Of a stretch of DNA of 64,000 nucleotides, positions 16,474 to 23,587 are shown in pieces (position 1 is the first letter of the stretch; every line of letters begins with the position of its first letter). The stretch comes from Gordoniibacillus kamchatkensis (GTDB taxonomy: Bacteria; Bacillota; Bacilli; Paenibacillales; NBRC-103111), in the NCBI RefSeq assembly GCF_000829455.1, contig NZ_JXAK01000029.1, positions 23,595 through 87,594 of the forward strand. The letters run 5' to 3'. Both the position numbers and the translations under genes were made by a program. The notes beneath the pieces were generated by a model. It did no database searches. It was not told where the DNA came from and saw nothing but the letters and a program-made list of their open reading frames with translations.

Positions 16474-17201
16474 GAGAAAATCAGCTCCCGTTCGCGCGAA
16501 GTGAGCGTCCGCGCCGGAATGTCGAGGGCGATGCGCCCGTCTTTGACGCCGAGAATGCGCGTCGCATAGCGTTCCGCGAAATCGAGCTTATGCAGCGTTG
16601 TCACGATCGTGATGTTCTCGCGCTTGCCGATCGCCTTCAGGTCGCGCATGACGCTGTGCGCCGACTCCGGGTCGAGGCCGGATACCGGCTCGTCGGCGAA
16701 AATCATCGTCGCGCCTTGAATCAGCGCCTTCGCCACAGCAATTCGCTGCTTCTCCCCGCCGCTCAGCTGGCCGACCTTCTGATGCGCCTTGTCGAGCAGG
16801 CCGACCCGTTCCAAATAGTCCATCGCTTCCATATGCTCGTTCTTCGATACGAGCCCTGCGAGCGCCCGCACCGGCGAATGAAACAACAAGCTGCGCGCGA
16901 CGTTTTTGAGCGCGGAGCTGCGTACGTCGAGCTGCGGCTTCTCCTCGATGTATACCCAGCCGCGGCGGGTGAGCCGGCGGGCGATGGGGCCTAGCTTGCC
17001 GACGTCTTCGCCGTTTACGATCAGCTGGCCGCTATCCCACGGCTCCTGCAGCGCCAAGCAGCGCAGCAGCGTCGTTTTGCCGCTGCCGCTGCCGCCGACG
17101 ATAGCGACGAGCTCTCCGTCGTCAATTTGCAGGCTGACTTTGGACAGCACTTCCCGCGGATCGGGCTTGTACGTCTTTGTAATGTTCCGAGCGATGATCA
17201 A
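16470..17201 (-). CDS. Stand-alone ABC transporter ATP-binding protein (PhnC-like)
   Basis: 243 residues. Walker A is GGSGSGKT, the signature is LSGGEKQR, Walker B is 'MIFADEPVSGLDPE' and the switch His lies in 'TIVTTLHKLD'. The order and spacing resemble PhnC-type importers, but no permease or binding protein is nearby. TTG at 17199-17201 is chosen because GGGAGG lies 9 bp upstream, and the frame beyond it runs into the tRNA terminator. Coupled to tag by an ATGA overlap, an unusual partnership for an ATPase. Confidence 0.85.
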   Translation of the reverse strand: MIIARNITKTYKPDPREVLSKVSLQIDDGELVAIVGGSGSGKTTLLRCLALQEPWDSGQLIVNGEDVGKLGPIARRLTRRGWVYIEEKPQLDVRSSALKNVARSLLFHSPVRALAGLVSKNEHMEAMDYLERVGLLDKAHQKVGQLSGGEKQRIAVAKALIQGATMIFADEPVSGLDPESAHSVMRDLKAIGKRENITIVTTLHKLDFAERYATRILGVKDGRIALDIPARTLTSRERELIFS

Positions 17202-17222
17202 GAGTCTCAACCTCCCGATAGG

Positions 17223-17259
17223 AAAAAAACACAAACACCGAGAAGATGTTTGTGTTTTT
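17223..17259 (-). terminator. Terminator downstream of tRNA-Thr
   Basis: A 13-bp stem AAAAACACAAACA / TGTTTGTGTTTTT, read on the minus strand right after the tRNA and before the ABC ATPase gene. Confidence 0.85.
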
Positions 17260-17265
17260 GTTCGA

Positions 17266-17338
17266 TGCCGTTGAAGGGACTTGAACCCCCAACCTGCTGA
17301 TTACGATTCAGCTGCTCTGCCAATTGAGCTACAACGGC
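17266..17338 (-). tRNA. tRNA-Thr (anticodon CGU)
   Basis: The cloverleaf can be folded by hand. Acceptor GCCGTTG/CAACGGC, D stem GCTC/GAGC with loop AATTGGCA, and anticodon stem GCTGA/TCAGC. The anticodon loop is ATCGTAA (T33, anticodon CGT, codon ACG). The T arm has loop TTCAAGT and the discriminator is A. CCA is not encoded. The two outer T-stem pairs are G-U wobbles. Confidence 0.93.
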
Positions 17339-17354
17339 TTAATTGACCTCGTAA

Positions 17355-17383
17355 ATTATATCACGATTCGCACTGTTTGGGAA
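17355..17383 (-). promoter_or_regulatory. Promoter for tRNA-Thr
   Basis: TTCCCA (17378-17383) and TATAAT (17355-17360) on the minus strand, spacer 17 bp, ending about 17 bp before the tRNA. Confidence 0.7.
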
Positions 17384-17465
17384 GAACCACTACATAATCG
17401 GCGTCCGTTTCAACCAAGCTAGTAGAAGCTACAGCCATTACCCGAAAAGGAGGAATCGCAGCATA

Positions 17466-17642
17466 ATGACAACAAGCCGGAATCATCAGGAAGCGCACGG
17501 CATCGGCCAAATCGAGGAGCAACTATCCGAACAGGCCGACGCCGTGCAGCAGCTGCAGGGCGGCGAAAGCGAGCTTGACGAAGAAGTGGCGGCGGCAGCC
17601 GACGCCAGCGACTCCGAGCTCGACGACATTATCGTATTGTAA
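17466..17642 (+). CDS. Small acidic protein of unknown function
   Basis: 58 residues, Glu/Asp/Gln/Ala-rich, ending ELDDIIVL and predicted helical. AAGGAGG lies 12 bp upstream of the ATG. The last 14 bases overlap the 3' end of the convergent TatD-type gene. No family recognised. The strong ribosome binding site and sensible composition support a real gene. Confidence 0.55.
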   Translation: MTTSRNHQEAHGIGQIEEQLSEQADAVQQLQGGESELDEEVAAAADASDSELDDIIVL

Positions 17643-18441
17643 GCGGCAGACCGTAAAACCGCACCGTATTGTTGTACAAAATGCGGGCCGCTTCCTCTGC
17701 CGGCATTCGTTTTCGCGCGGCGATCGTTTCGATCGTCGCGCGAATCATATGCGGCCTCGTCTCCTGCCCGGCAAACGGGCCTTCGAACGGCCACGGGCCG
17801 TCCGTCTCCGCCATCATCAGCTCCAGCGGGTAGCGGCCGATCAGCTGCTGAATTTCTTCCTCATACACCGCATCCGGCGTCACCGAAATAAAGCAGCCTC
17901 TCTCGATCATGCGCTGTATTGCCGCTTCCGAGCCTTTGAACCAGTGAAAATGCGCTTTCACCCGCGGGTAGTCCGCCAGCATATCGCAAACGGTTTCCGC
18001 ATCGTCGTACACGGCATGCAGCACGACCGGCTTCGCCAATTCGTCCGCGAGCGCGATCATCCGCTCCAGCAGCCGGACGTACGGCGCCAGCTCGAATTGC
18101 TCGCCGCGCCACTCGGCCTCCTGCCTCGTGTAATAAGGGAGCCCGACTTCGCCTACGGCGATCGTTCGCTCCGCACGCTGCCGAATCCAGGCGACGAGCT
18201 CCTCCAACTCTTCCCCGCCGATCGGCTCCTGCTCCGGATGATAGCCGTAAGCTGGATAAACGAGCCGGGGGTACTTTCTATCCCAACTCTCAACCGCCTG
18301 ACACGACGGCAAGTTCATCGACACTGCGATGCAGCCGGCCACTCCGTCGTGGCCGTACGAATGCAGCAGCGCTTCCGTACGAAGGGGCTCGTAGGAATCG
18401 AGGTGCACGTGCGCATCGATAATCGGTATCTCGCGGTTCAA
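17629..18441 (-). CDS. TatD-family metal-dependent hydrolase
   Basis: 270 residues with the TatD metal set: HxH in 'IDAHVHLDSY', Glu in 'AVGEVGLPYY', His in 'KPVVLHAVYDD', His in 'KAHFHWFKGSE' and Asp in 'AETDGPWPFEGP'. TatD members include 3'-5' nucleases and D-aminoacylase-like enzymes. TTG at 18439-18441 is the start (GGAGGTG 8 bp upstream), overlapping the ThiZ-like stop (TTGA). It is therefore the last gene of the TPP-controlled operon. In comparable thiamine-salvage clusters this position can hold a hydrolase that deformylates pyrimidine breakdown products; such a role here is inference. Confidence 0.82.
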   Translation of the reverse strand: MNREIPIIDAHVHLDSYEPLRTEALLHSYGHDGVAGCIAVSMNLPSCQAVESWDRKYPRLVYPAYGYHPEQEPIGGEELEELVAWIRQRAERTIAVGEVGLPYYTRQEAEWRGEQFELAPYVRLLERMIALADELAKPVVLHAVYDDAETVCDMLADYPRVKAHFHWFKGSEAAIQRMIERGCFISVTPDAVYEEEIQQLIGRYPLELMMAETDGPWPFEGPFAGQETRPHMIRATIETIAARKRMPAEEAARILYNNTVRFYGLPLTIR

Positions 18442-19241
18442 CGTTGCGGCACCTCCTTCGCTTTGCGCAGCACGTCGTACAGCTGCTGGCGCAGCCGCAC
18501 GAACTGCGGCTCGGCCATATTTGCTTCGCTGCGCGGATGCGGCCACGGCACCTTGACTTCCTCCAACACGGTGGCCGGTTTCGCCGACAGCACGTAGACG
18601 CGGTCCGCCAGGAGCAGCGCTTCGTCGATGCTGTGCGTAACGAGCAGCACCGCGCGTCCGCTTTCCTGCCACAAGCTGCCGAGCCACAGCTGCATCTCGA
18701 GCCGGGTCATCGCATCCAGCGCGCCGAACGGCTCGTCGAGACAGAGCAGCTGCTGCGGCCCGAGCAGCGCCCGCACGAACGAGGCCCGCTGCTGCATGCC
18801 GCCGGACAGCTCATGCGGGTAGGCGCTCTCGCAGCCGCCCAGCCCGGCTCGCACCAGCCATTCCCGCGCCTTAGGTTCCGCCTCCTTACGGCTTATTCCG
18901 GCTATTTCCGCCGCCATCAGCACGTTGTCCAGCACATTGCGCCACGGCAGCAGCGACGGCTGCTGCGGCATGTAGCCGATGCGGCCGCGCTGCCCGGCGA
19001 TGTCCTCGCCGCCGAGCCGGATCGCGCCGCTGTCCGGCTGCAGCAAGCCGCCGATCAGCCGGAACAGCGTCGTTTTGCCGCTGCCCGACGGTCCGAGAAT
19101 GGCGACAAATTCGCCGCTGCCCACCTGCAGCGTTACGCCGTCCAGCACCTTGACAGCCGCGTCGCCTTTTCCCGCCCCGGGAAACGATTTCCGAATATGC
19201 TCAAGAGCAAGCAGCGGCTCTCCGCCGGTGACTGCACTCAC
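18438..19241 (-). CDS. thiZ: ABC transporter ATP-binding protein for thiamine pyrimidine precursor (ThiZ-like)
   Basis: 267 residues. Walker A GPSGSGKT, Q-loop 'GYMPQQPSLLPWRNVLDN', signature LSGGMQQR, Walker B 'LLCLDEPFGALDAMTR' and switch His 'LLVTHSIDEAL' are typical of the nitrate/sulfonate/HMP importer ATPases. GTG at 19239-19241 is selected since AGGAGG sits 7-8 bp upstream; the ATG six codons earlier lies before that site. It energises the ThiX-like permease encoded immediately upstream. Confidence 0.88.
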   Translation of the reverse strand: MSAVTGGEPLLALEHIRKSFPGAGKGDAAVKVLDGVTLQVGSGEFVAILGPSGSGKTTLFRLIGGLLQPDSGAIRLGGEDIAGQRGRIGYMPQQPSLLPWRNVLDNVLMAAEIAGISRKEAEPKAREWLVRAGLGGCESAYPHELSGGMQQRASFVRALLGPQQLLCLDEPFGALDAMTRLEMQLWLGSLWQESGRAVLLVTHSIDEALLLADRVYVLSAKPATVLEEVKVPWPHPRSEANMAEPQFVRLRQQLYDVLRKAKEVPQR

Positions 19242-19255
19242 ATGCGCCCCCTCCT

Positions 19256-20029
19256 TCATTCGCCTCGCCCCTGGTTCCAGCCGATCAGCATTTTTTCCAG
19301 CAGCGCGACAATACCGAACATGATGAACGCTAGGATAATGATGACGAATAACGCGACAAAGACGCGCGTCGTTTGAAACTGGTTGCGGGAAAACTGAATG
19401 TAGTAGCCGAGCCCTTTGTCTCCGCCGAGAAATTCGGCGACGACGGCGCCCATGATGCTGTACGTGGCGGCAATTTTCAAGCCGGAAAACAAAGACGGCA
19501 GCGCGTGCGGCAGCTCCAGCTTGCGGAACAGCTGGGCTTTGCTCGCGCCGATCATCCGCATATAGTCCGCCATGCCCCGGTCCGTCCGGGCAAGGGCGTC
19601 CGTAAGCGCTACCGTGACCGGAAAAAAGCAGTACAGGGCGATGACGATAATTTTCGGCGTCGGCGACAGAAAGCCGAACCAGATCATGAGCAGCGGCCCG
19701 AGCGCGGCCGGATGAATATTTTGCGAAATGATCAGGAGCGGATACAGTCCCGACTTGACCGCAGCGATCATATGCATCGCCAGAGCCAGGCCGATCCCGA
19801 CCGCGACGCCGCACGCGAAGCCAATGAGGGAAATGTGCAGCGTCGCTTCCGTATGCATCCAGATGCGGGGAAACGACGCTACGGCTTCACGGCCGATATC
19901 GGCGGGGCTGGGCAGCTTGAACTTCTCGATGCCGCTGAGCTGCACGCCGATTTGCCATGCAAGCAGCAAAAGGAGGACGGCCGCTGTCGGCGGCCATCCC
20001 CTTTTCCACCACGACGTCCCGGTCTTCAT
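19256..20029 (-). CDS. thiX: ABC transporter permease for thiamine pyrimidine precursor (ThiX-like)
   Basis: 257 residues, about six membrane segments. The coupling motif 'YMRMIGASKAQLFRKLELPHALPSLFSGLKIA' is the EAA loop of binding-protein-dependent importers in the SsuC/TauC group. Its ATG overlaps the stop of the thiamine-binding protein (ATGA). Works with the lipoprotein receptor and ATPase of the same operon. Confidence 0.88.
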   Translation of the reverse strand: MKTGTSWWKRGWPPTAAVLLLLLAWQIGVQLSGIEKFKLPSPADIGREAVASFPRIWMHTEATLHISLIGFACGVAVGIGLALAMHMIAAVKSGLYPLLIISQNIHPAALGPLLMIWFGFLSPTPKIIVIALYCFFPVTVALTDALARTDRGMADYMRMIGASKAQLFRKLELPHALPSLFSGLKIAATYSIMGAVVAEFLGGDKGLGYYIQFSRNQFQTTRVFVALFVIIILAFIMFGIVALLEKMLIGWNQGRGE

Positions 20030-20319
20030 CGATATTTCTCGATGAGCCGGTCGATCGAAGCGCCTGACTCCGGATTGTAGTAAATTTTGATTTGCGAAAT
20101 GACATTGGGCGAGCCCATCTCGATCATCGCTTCGTTCATCCGCTTCACGACGTCCAGCAGCGCATCCAGCTCGCCCTCCATCGTCGTTTCGAGCGGCCCG
20201 ACCAAATGCTTGACGCCGGACTGCGCAATCACCTCAATCGCCCGGTCCACATACGGAATGACGTCGCCGCCGTCCGGCGTTTTCGGCAAAATTTGAATGC
20301 TGACGAGCGCATTCGCCAT
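20026..20319 (-). CDS. Thiamine-binding protein, MTH1187/YkoF-like (DUF77)
   Basis: 97 residues with the ferredoxin-like MTH1187 layout: 'ALVSIQILPKTPDGGDVIPYVDRAIEVIAQSG' then 'VGPLETTMEGELDALLDVV' and 'KIYYNPESG'. The family binds thiamine or its HMP part and often accompanies HMP importers. It sits between the receptor and permease genes and overlaps the latter by four bases, so it may deliver or sense the ligand in the cytosol. Confidence 0.88.
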   Translation of the reverse strand: MANALVSIQILPKTPDGGDVIPYVDRAIEVIAQSGVKHLVGPLETTMEGELDALLDVVKRMNEAMIEMGSPNVISQIKIYYNPESGASIDRLIEKYR

Positions 20320-20334
20320 ATCGGTTCTCCTCCG

Positions 20335-21396
20335 CTACTTTTTGGCCGGCAAGAAATCGTTCGTGAACGCCTTCGACGCGTCCAGCTTCTTGTCCAGCAG
20401 CTTATGATCGTACATCCAGTTCGCATAGTTTTCGAAAATGACTTGCTTTTGCTCGCCCCAGCGCGGCGCGTCGTCCTGATATTTCGGGCTCAGCCACTTT
20501 TGGCTCGCCTTCACCAGCTTCGGATCGAGGTCCGGCACCGCTTTGATCAAGATGTCCGCCGCTTTGTCGGGCTTACCGATCGCATATTCGTACCCTTTGG
20601 ACGTCGCAGCCATGAACTTTTTCACGAGTTCCGGGTTTTCTTTGATCATCTTTTCGCTCGTTTCCAGCAGCGGCGTATAGTAGTCCAGCTTATCCGAATA
20701 CTTGGTCAAATAAATCATGTTGATCGGCTCGCCGCGCAGCTCCGCCTCGACACCCGTCCAGCCGTAGTAAATCCAGGCGAAATCGATATCCTTCTTGACC
20801 GCTGTGAAATAGTCCGCTTCGCCGATGTTGACGATTTTCACCTTGCTCGCGTCCGCATGCTCCTGCTGCATGAGCGATTCGATCATGGCGTTTTCGGAAG
20901 GCGAGCCCCAGCCGCCGTACGTTTTGCCTTCAAAATCTTTCGGCGACTTGATATTTTTCGCCGCCGGCGAGGCGAAGCCCGACGTATTGTGCTGAATGAT
21001 GGCGCCGATCGAGACGAGCGGAACGTCCTGCACGCGCGCTTGCGTCAACCCTTCCTGGTAACCGACGCCGAACTGGGCTTCGCCTGTCGCCACCATCGTA
21101 TCCGCACCGCTTTGGCCCGGCTGCACGATGTCGACGTTCAGGCCTTCCTGCTCGTAGTAACCAAGCTGCTTCGCTACATATAAACCCGTATGGTTCGTAT
21201 TCGGCGTCCAATCGAGCACGACTTTGACGTTCTGCAGCTGCTTCGGCTGCGCGGCAGGCGCGCTTGCCGCCGCATTCGGCGTGGCTCCCGCGTTAGATGC
21301 CGCCGCTTTCGTCGCCGGCTCGCTTTTGCCGCAGCCGGATGCCGCCAGCATGATGACGCACAACGCCGCCATTCCTTTCATTCCCCAAGCTTTCAT
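20335..21396 (-). CDS. thiY: HMP/thiamine-precursor ABC substrate-binding lipoprotein (ThiY-like, NMT1/THI5 fold)
   Basis: 353 residues. Signal peptide with lipobox 'LAASGC' (residue ~22), then an Ala-rich linker. The NMT1/THI5-like domain starts 'KVVLDWTPNTNHTGLYVAKQLGYYEQEGLNVDIVQPG'. 'GWGSPSENAMIESLM' and 'FAWIYYGWTGVEAELRG' match the ThiY/Thi5 receptors that bind N-formyl-aminopyrimidine or HMP. ATG at 21394-21396 lies 9 bp after GGGGAGG. First gene behind the TPP riboswitch. Confidence 0.9.
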   Translation of the reverse strand: MKAWGMKGMAALCVIMLAASGCGKSEPATKAAASNAGATPNAAASAPAAQPKQLQNVKVVLDWTPNTNHTGLYVAKQLGYYEQEGLNVDIVQPGQSGADTMVATGEAQFGVGYQEGLTQARVQDVPLVSIGAIIQHNTSGFASPAAKNIKSPKDFEGKTYGGWGSPSENAMIESLMQQEHADASKVKIVNIGEADYFTAVKKDIDFAWIYYGWTGVEAELRGEPINMIYLTKYSDKLDYYTPLLETSEKMIKENPELVKKFMAATSKGYEYAIGKPDKAADILIKAVPDLDPKLVKASQKWLSPKYQDDAPRWGEQKQVIFENYANWMYDHKLLDKKLDASKAFTNDFLPAKK

Positions 21397-21436
21397 CCGT
21401 ATGGCCTCCCCTTTTCTATTGCCACGTTTCGCGCAC

Positions 21437-21465
21437 GCAAAAAAACGCCCCCTGATCCGGAGGCG
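21437..21465 (-). terminator. Expression-platform terminator of the TPP riboswitch
   Basis: Minus-strand CGCCTCC / GGGGGCG stem followed by seven T, between the TPP aptamer and the ThiY-like start. Confidence 0.85.
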
Positions 21466-21493
21466 CATGCATGCTCAGCAAGCGAAAAGGTAG

Positions 21494-21587
21494 GCGTCCC
21501 TACGCCGGCATTATCCGGATCAGGTTAAAGGGTCAGTATCTTACGGGATACACTCTCAGCCGGCCGTTAGTTCCAGCACCCCTGCGT
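21494..21587 (-). promoter_or_regulatory. TPP riboswitch (thi box)
   Basis: On the minus strand the conserved blocks appear in order: GGGGTGC, CTGAGA, ACCCTTTAACCTGATC, GGATAATGCCGGCGTAGGGA. A terminator follows before the ThiY-like gene, so thiamine pyrophosphate should shut off the operon by premature termination. Confidence 0.95.
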
Positions 21588-21613
21588 TGATATGCGATTG
21601 GAATTGCATGACC

Positions 21614-21743
21614 AGGCGTTAAGCTGGGTGTGTAACGTTGAGCAACGTGCTGAGCGTCCCACGGCCAGCTTAACGCCTAGGCGTTAAGCTGGGGGTGTAA
21701 CGTTGAGCAACATGCCGGGCGTCCCACAGCCAGCTTAACGCCT
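21614..21743. repeat. Two tandem copies of the 65-bp palindromic repeat
   Basis: Copies at 21614-21678 and 21679-21743, each exactly 65 bp and directly adjacent. Each begins AGGCGTTAAGCTGG and ends CCAGCTTAACGCCT. The interior carries a TGTAACGTTGAGCAAC-type core. They lie between the thiamine operon leader and the patatin gene. Confidence 0.9.
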
Positions 21744-21775
21744 AGGTGAAGTATAGCACCGTCAAGTCCAGCTTT

Positions 21776-22606
21776 TCAATACATTTTTTTTTGCCGCTCG
21801 GCGTCCCGGTAACCGAGCTCGTACATGGCCGCCAGCTTGGCCGGATTTTTCTCCATGCGGCTTACTTGCAGGTCGGCCGTCGGGCGGATGACGATCGCCT
21901 TGCCGTCCTGTTCGAGCTCGTCGACATAATCGAGCGTGTCGTTGTACGTATGATGCCTCCTGCTCATGACGTCGATGAGACCGCGGTACTGGGGATATAG
22001 CTTGCGCGCCAGCCAGCCCCAGCGGAACGGGCGTTTGCGGTATGATTTCACTTGCGTGAGAATAATGACGTTGCGCTCGTTGCCGTCGGCGATCGATTTG
22101 CGGATCGGGATCGGATCGCAGATGCCTCCGTCCAGCAGCTCACGCCCATTCTGGACGACTGGCCTGGAGATGAAAGGAAGCGAGCTCGAAGCCTGTACGA
22201 TCGTCAGCAAGTCATCCTTCACCGCTTCTTTCGTATAGTAGACTGCTTCCCCCGTGCGGGCGTCCATCGTGCCTACAACGAACTGCTGCGGCGAAGCGTG
22301 GAACGCGTCGAAATCGAACGGGACGAGGCGGCGGGGAATTTCGTCGAAAATAAACTTCATCCCGAACATGCTTTTTTCTTTCAGCAAGTTGCGGTAGCTT
22401 AAATAGCGCGGATCCGTGATGAAATCGACGGTCACCTTGCGATTGCGGCCGATTTGCCGCGATATGTAGGAAGTCGCGTTGCAGGCGCCGGCGGATACGC
22501 CGATAACATATGAATAGTACAGCTCATGCTCCATTAAATAGTCCAAAGCTCCGGCCGTATAGGCGCCGCGCATCCCTCCGCCCTCCAGCACCAATCCAGT
22601 CCTCAT
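21776..22606 (-). CDS. Patatin-like phospholipase (YjjU type)
   Basis: 276 residues. The oxyanion-hole motif 'LVLEGGGMRGAYTAGAL', nucleophile elbow GVSAG (catalytic Ser near 39) and 'LLDGGICDPIPIR' (catalytic Asp in DGG) form the Ser-Asp dyad of patatin lipases. It probably acts on membrane lipids or acyl esters from the cytosol side; no signal peptide is present. The minus-strand TATAAT at 22661-22666 may be its -10 element. It is a single gene, ending about 30 bp beyond the repeat pair. Confidence 0.88.
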   Translation of the reverse strand: MRTGLVLEGGGMRGAYTAGALDYLMEHELYYSYVIGVSAGACNATSYISRQIGRNRKVTVDFITDPRYLSYRNLLKEKSMFGMKFIFDEIPRRLVPFDFDAFHASPQQFVVGTMDARTGEAVYYTKEAVKDDLLTIVQASSSLPFISRPVVQNGRELLDGGICDPIPIRKSIADGNERNVIILTQVKSYRKRPFRWGWLARKLYPQYRGLIDVMSRRHHTYNDTLDYVDELEQDGKAIVIRPTADLQVSRMEKNPAKLAAMYELGYRDAERQKKMY

Positions 22607-22704
22607 CCGGGTTCACCGTCCTTATCTCTCTATGTCCCTATGCGGGAACGTGCATTCTTCATTATACTGCGAAATGGAAATAAAGAAAAATAACGAATAC
22701 TGTT

Positions 22705-22742
22705 GCAAAATGCCCGCAGCGGAAATAAGCCGCGGGCATTTG
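22705..22742 (-). terminator. Terminator after the 46-residue gene
   Basis: AAATGCCCGC / GCGGGCATTTT stem on the minus strand with a T-run. Confidence 0.8.
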
Positions 22743-22746
22743 CCGT

Positions 22747-22887
22747 TTATACCTGGTTATTTTTGTTGATTCCGTTCAAGCTGGGCGGCCGGTCTTTCGC
22801 TTTGCCCGCTTTGACCGTTATTGCTTCTTCCTGCATCGAATCGTGATTTTGCTGGCTGTTGATCGTTTCGCTCTTGTTGTGCGGCAC
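22747..22887 (-). CDS. Small hydrophilic protein, 46 residues
   Basis: GTG (22885-22887) lies 9 bp after GGAGGTG. The product is polar, with no Cys or Trp, ends 'PPSLNGINKNNQV', and is followed at once by an intrinsic terminator. Composition (Asn, Gln, Lys, Ser) recalls small spore-associated proteins, but no family is recognised. Ribosome site and terminator together make a real gene likely. Confidence 0.6.
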   Translation of the reverse strand: MPHNKSETINSQQNHDSMQEEAITVKAGKAKDRPPSLNGINKNNQV

Positions 22888-22958
22888 CTGTCAATTCACC
22901 TCCGTTATAGGCTTAGGCTTCCATCTGCCGCCCGTTCTATGCGCTGCGAAAGCTATCC

Positions 22959-23083
22959 GGGCGTTAAGCTAGAGGTGTAACGGCGTACAATGCGCCAACG
23001 CATCTCAGCCAGCTTAACGCCTTGGCGTTAAGAGGAGTAACGGCGAGCTATATGCAGAGCGCCCCACAGCCAGCTTAACGCCT
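22959..23083. repeat. Two tandem degenerate copies of the 65-bp palindromic repeat
   Basis: Copies at 22959-23022 (64 bp) and 23023-23083 (61 bp, with a shortened left half). The right end CCAGCTTAACGCCT is intact in both copies. They lie upstream of the coiled-coil gene. Confidence 0.85.
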
Positions 23084-23146
23084 AGAATGGAACGGCAACG
23101 GTTGGCGCATGTTAAGAAACGATACGAACGAAGGAGGACAGCTCTC

Positions 23147-23464
23147 ATGACAGAAGTCGATCAGCACCAGCAGCCGATGATGCATGCGCTGGAGCGTGCC
23201 AAGCAAGCGATTACGATGGCGAAGGAAGCCCGCTGGAGCCTGGAGCAGGCGCAAATCGTTGCCGACCCGGGGATTCTCCGCCGCGCGCACGACAGATTGC
23301 AGGAAGCCGAGCGCGAGGTGGCCGACGCCACGAAGCAGCTCGAGCATCACGATACCGAAAGCCATCATCAGCAAATCGCCCAGACGATGACGCAGCTGCG
23401 CGCGGCCGCCCAAGACATCGACATAGCGACGCAAGCTTATACGACCCCGAAACAAATCCGATAA
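23147..23464 (+). CDS. Coiled-coil hypothetical protein
   Basis: 105 residues, almost entirely helical and rich in Gln, Ala, Glu and His. Heptads run through 'HALERAKQAITMAKEARWSLEQAQIV' and 'RAHDRLQEAEREVADATKQLEHHD'. AAGGAGG lies 9 bp before the ATG (23147) and a terminator follows the stop. No family recognised; cytosolic, no membrane segment. Confidence 0.75.
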   Translation: MTEVDQHQQPMMHALERAKQAITMAKEARWSLEQAQIVADPGILRRAHDRLQEAEREVADATKQLEHHDTESHHQQIAQTMTQLRAAAQDIDIATQAYTTPKQIR

Positions 23465-23478
23465 AAGCTTAGTTATCG

Positions 23479-23517
23479 AAAAGTGACTCGAGCCGCACCG
23501 CTCTGTCACTTTTTTTG
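23479..23517 (+). terminator. Intrinsic terminator
   Basis: AAAAGTGAC / GTCACTTTTTTT stem after the coiled-coil gene. Confidence 0.8.
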
Positions 23518-23587
23518 CATACCGGCATTAGGCATGCGGGCAACACGTATCGTGTATAGAAGCTTCTGCAAAAAGAGGAGGATCCTC

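Noticed and set aside
19242..19814. Upstream extension of the ThiZ-like frame across the permease gene
   Set aside because: The extension lies in the wrong frame of the ThiX-like gene and the ABC domain starts only after AGGAGG and GTG at 19241.
21614..23083. Tandem repeats at 21.6 and 23.0 kb as a CRISPR array
   Set aside because: Units abut without unique spacers, are palindromic and 65 bp long, and no cas genes are present.
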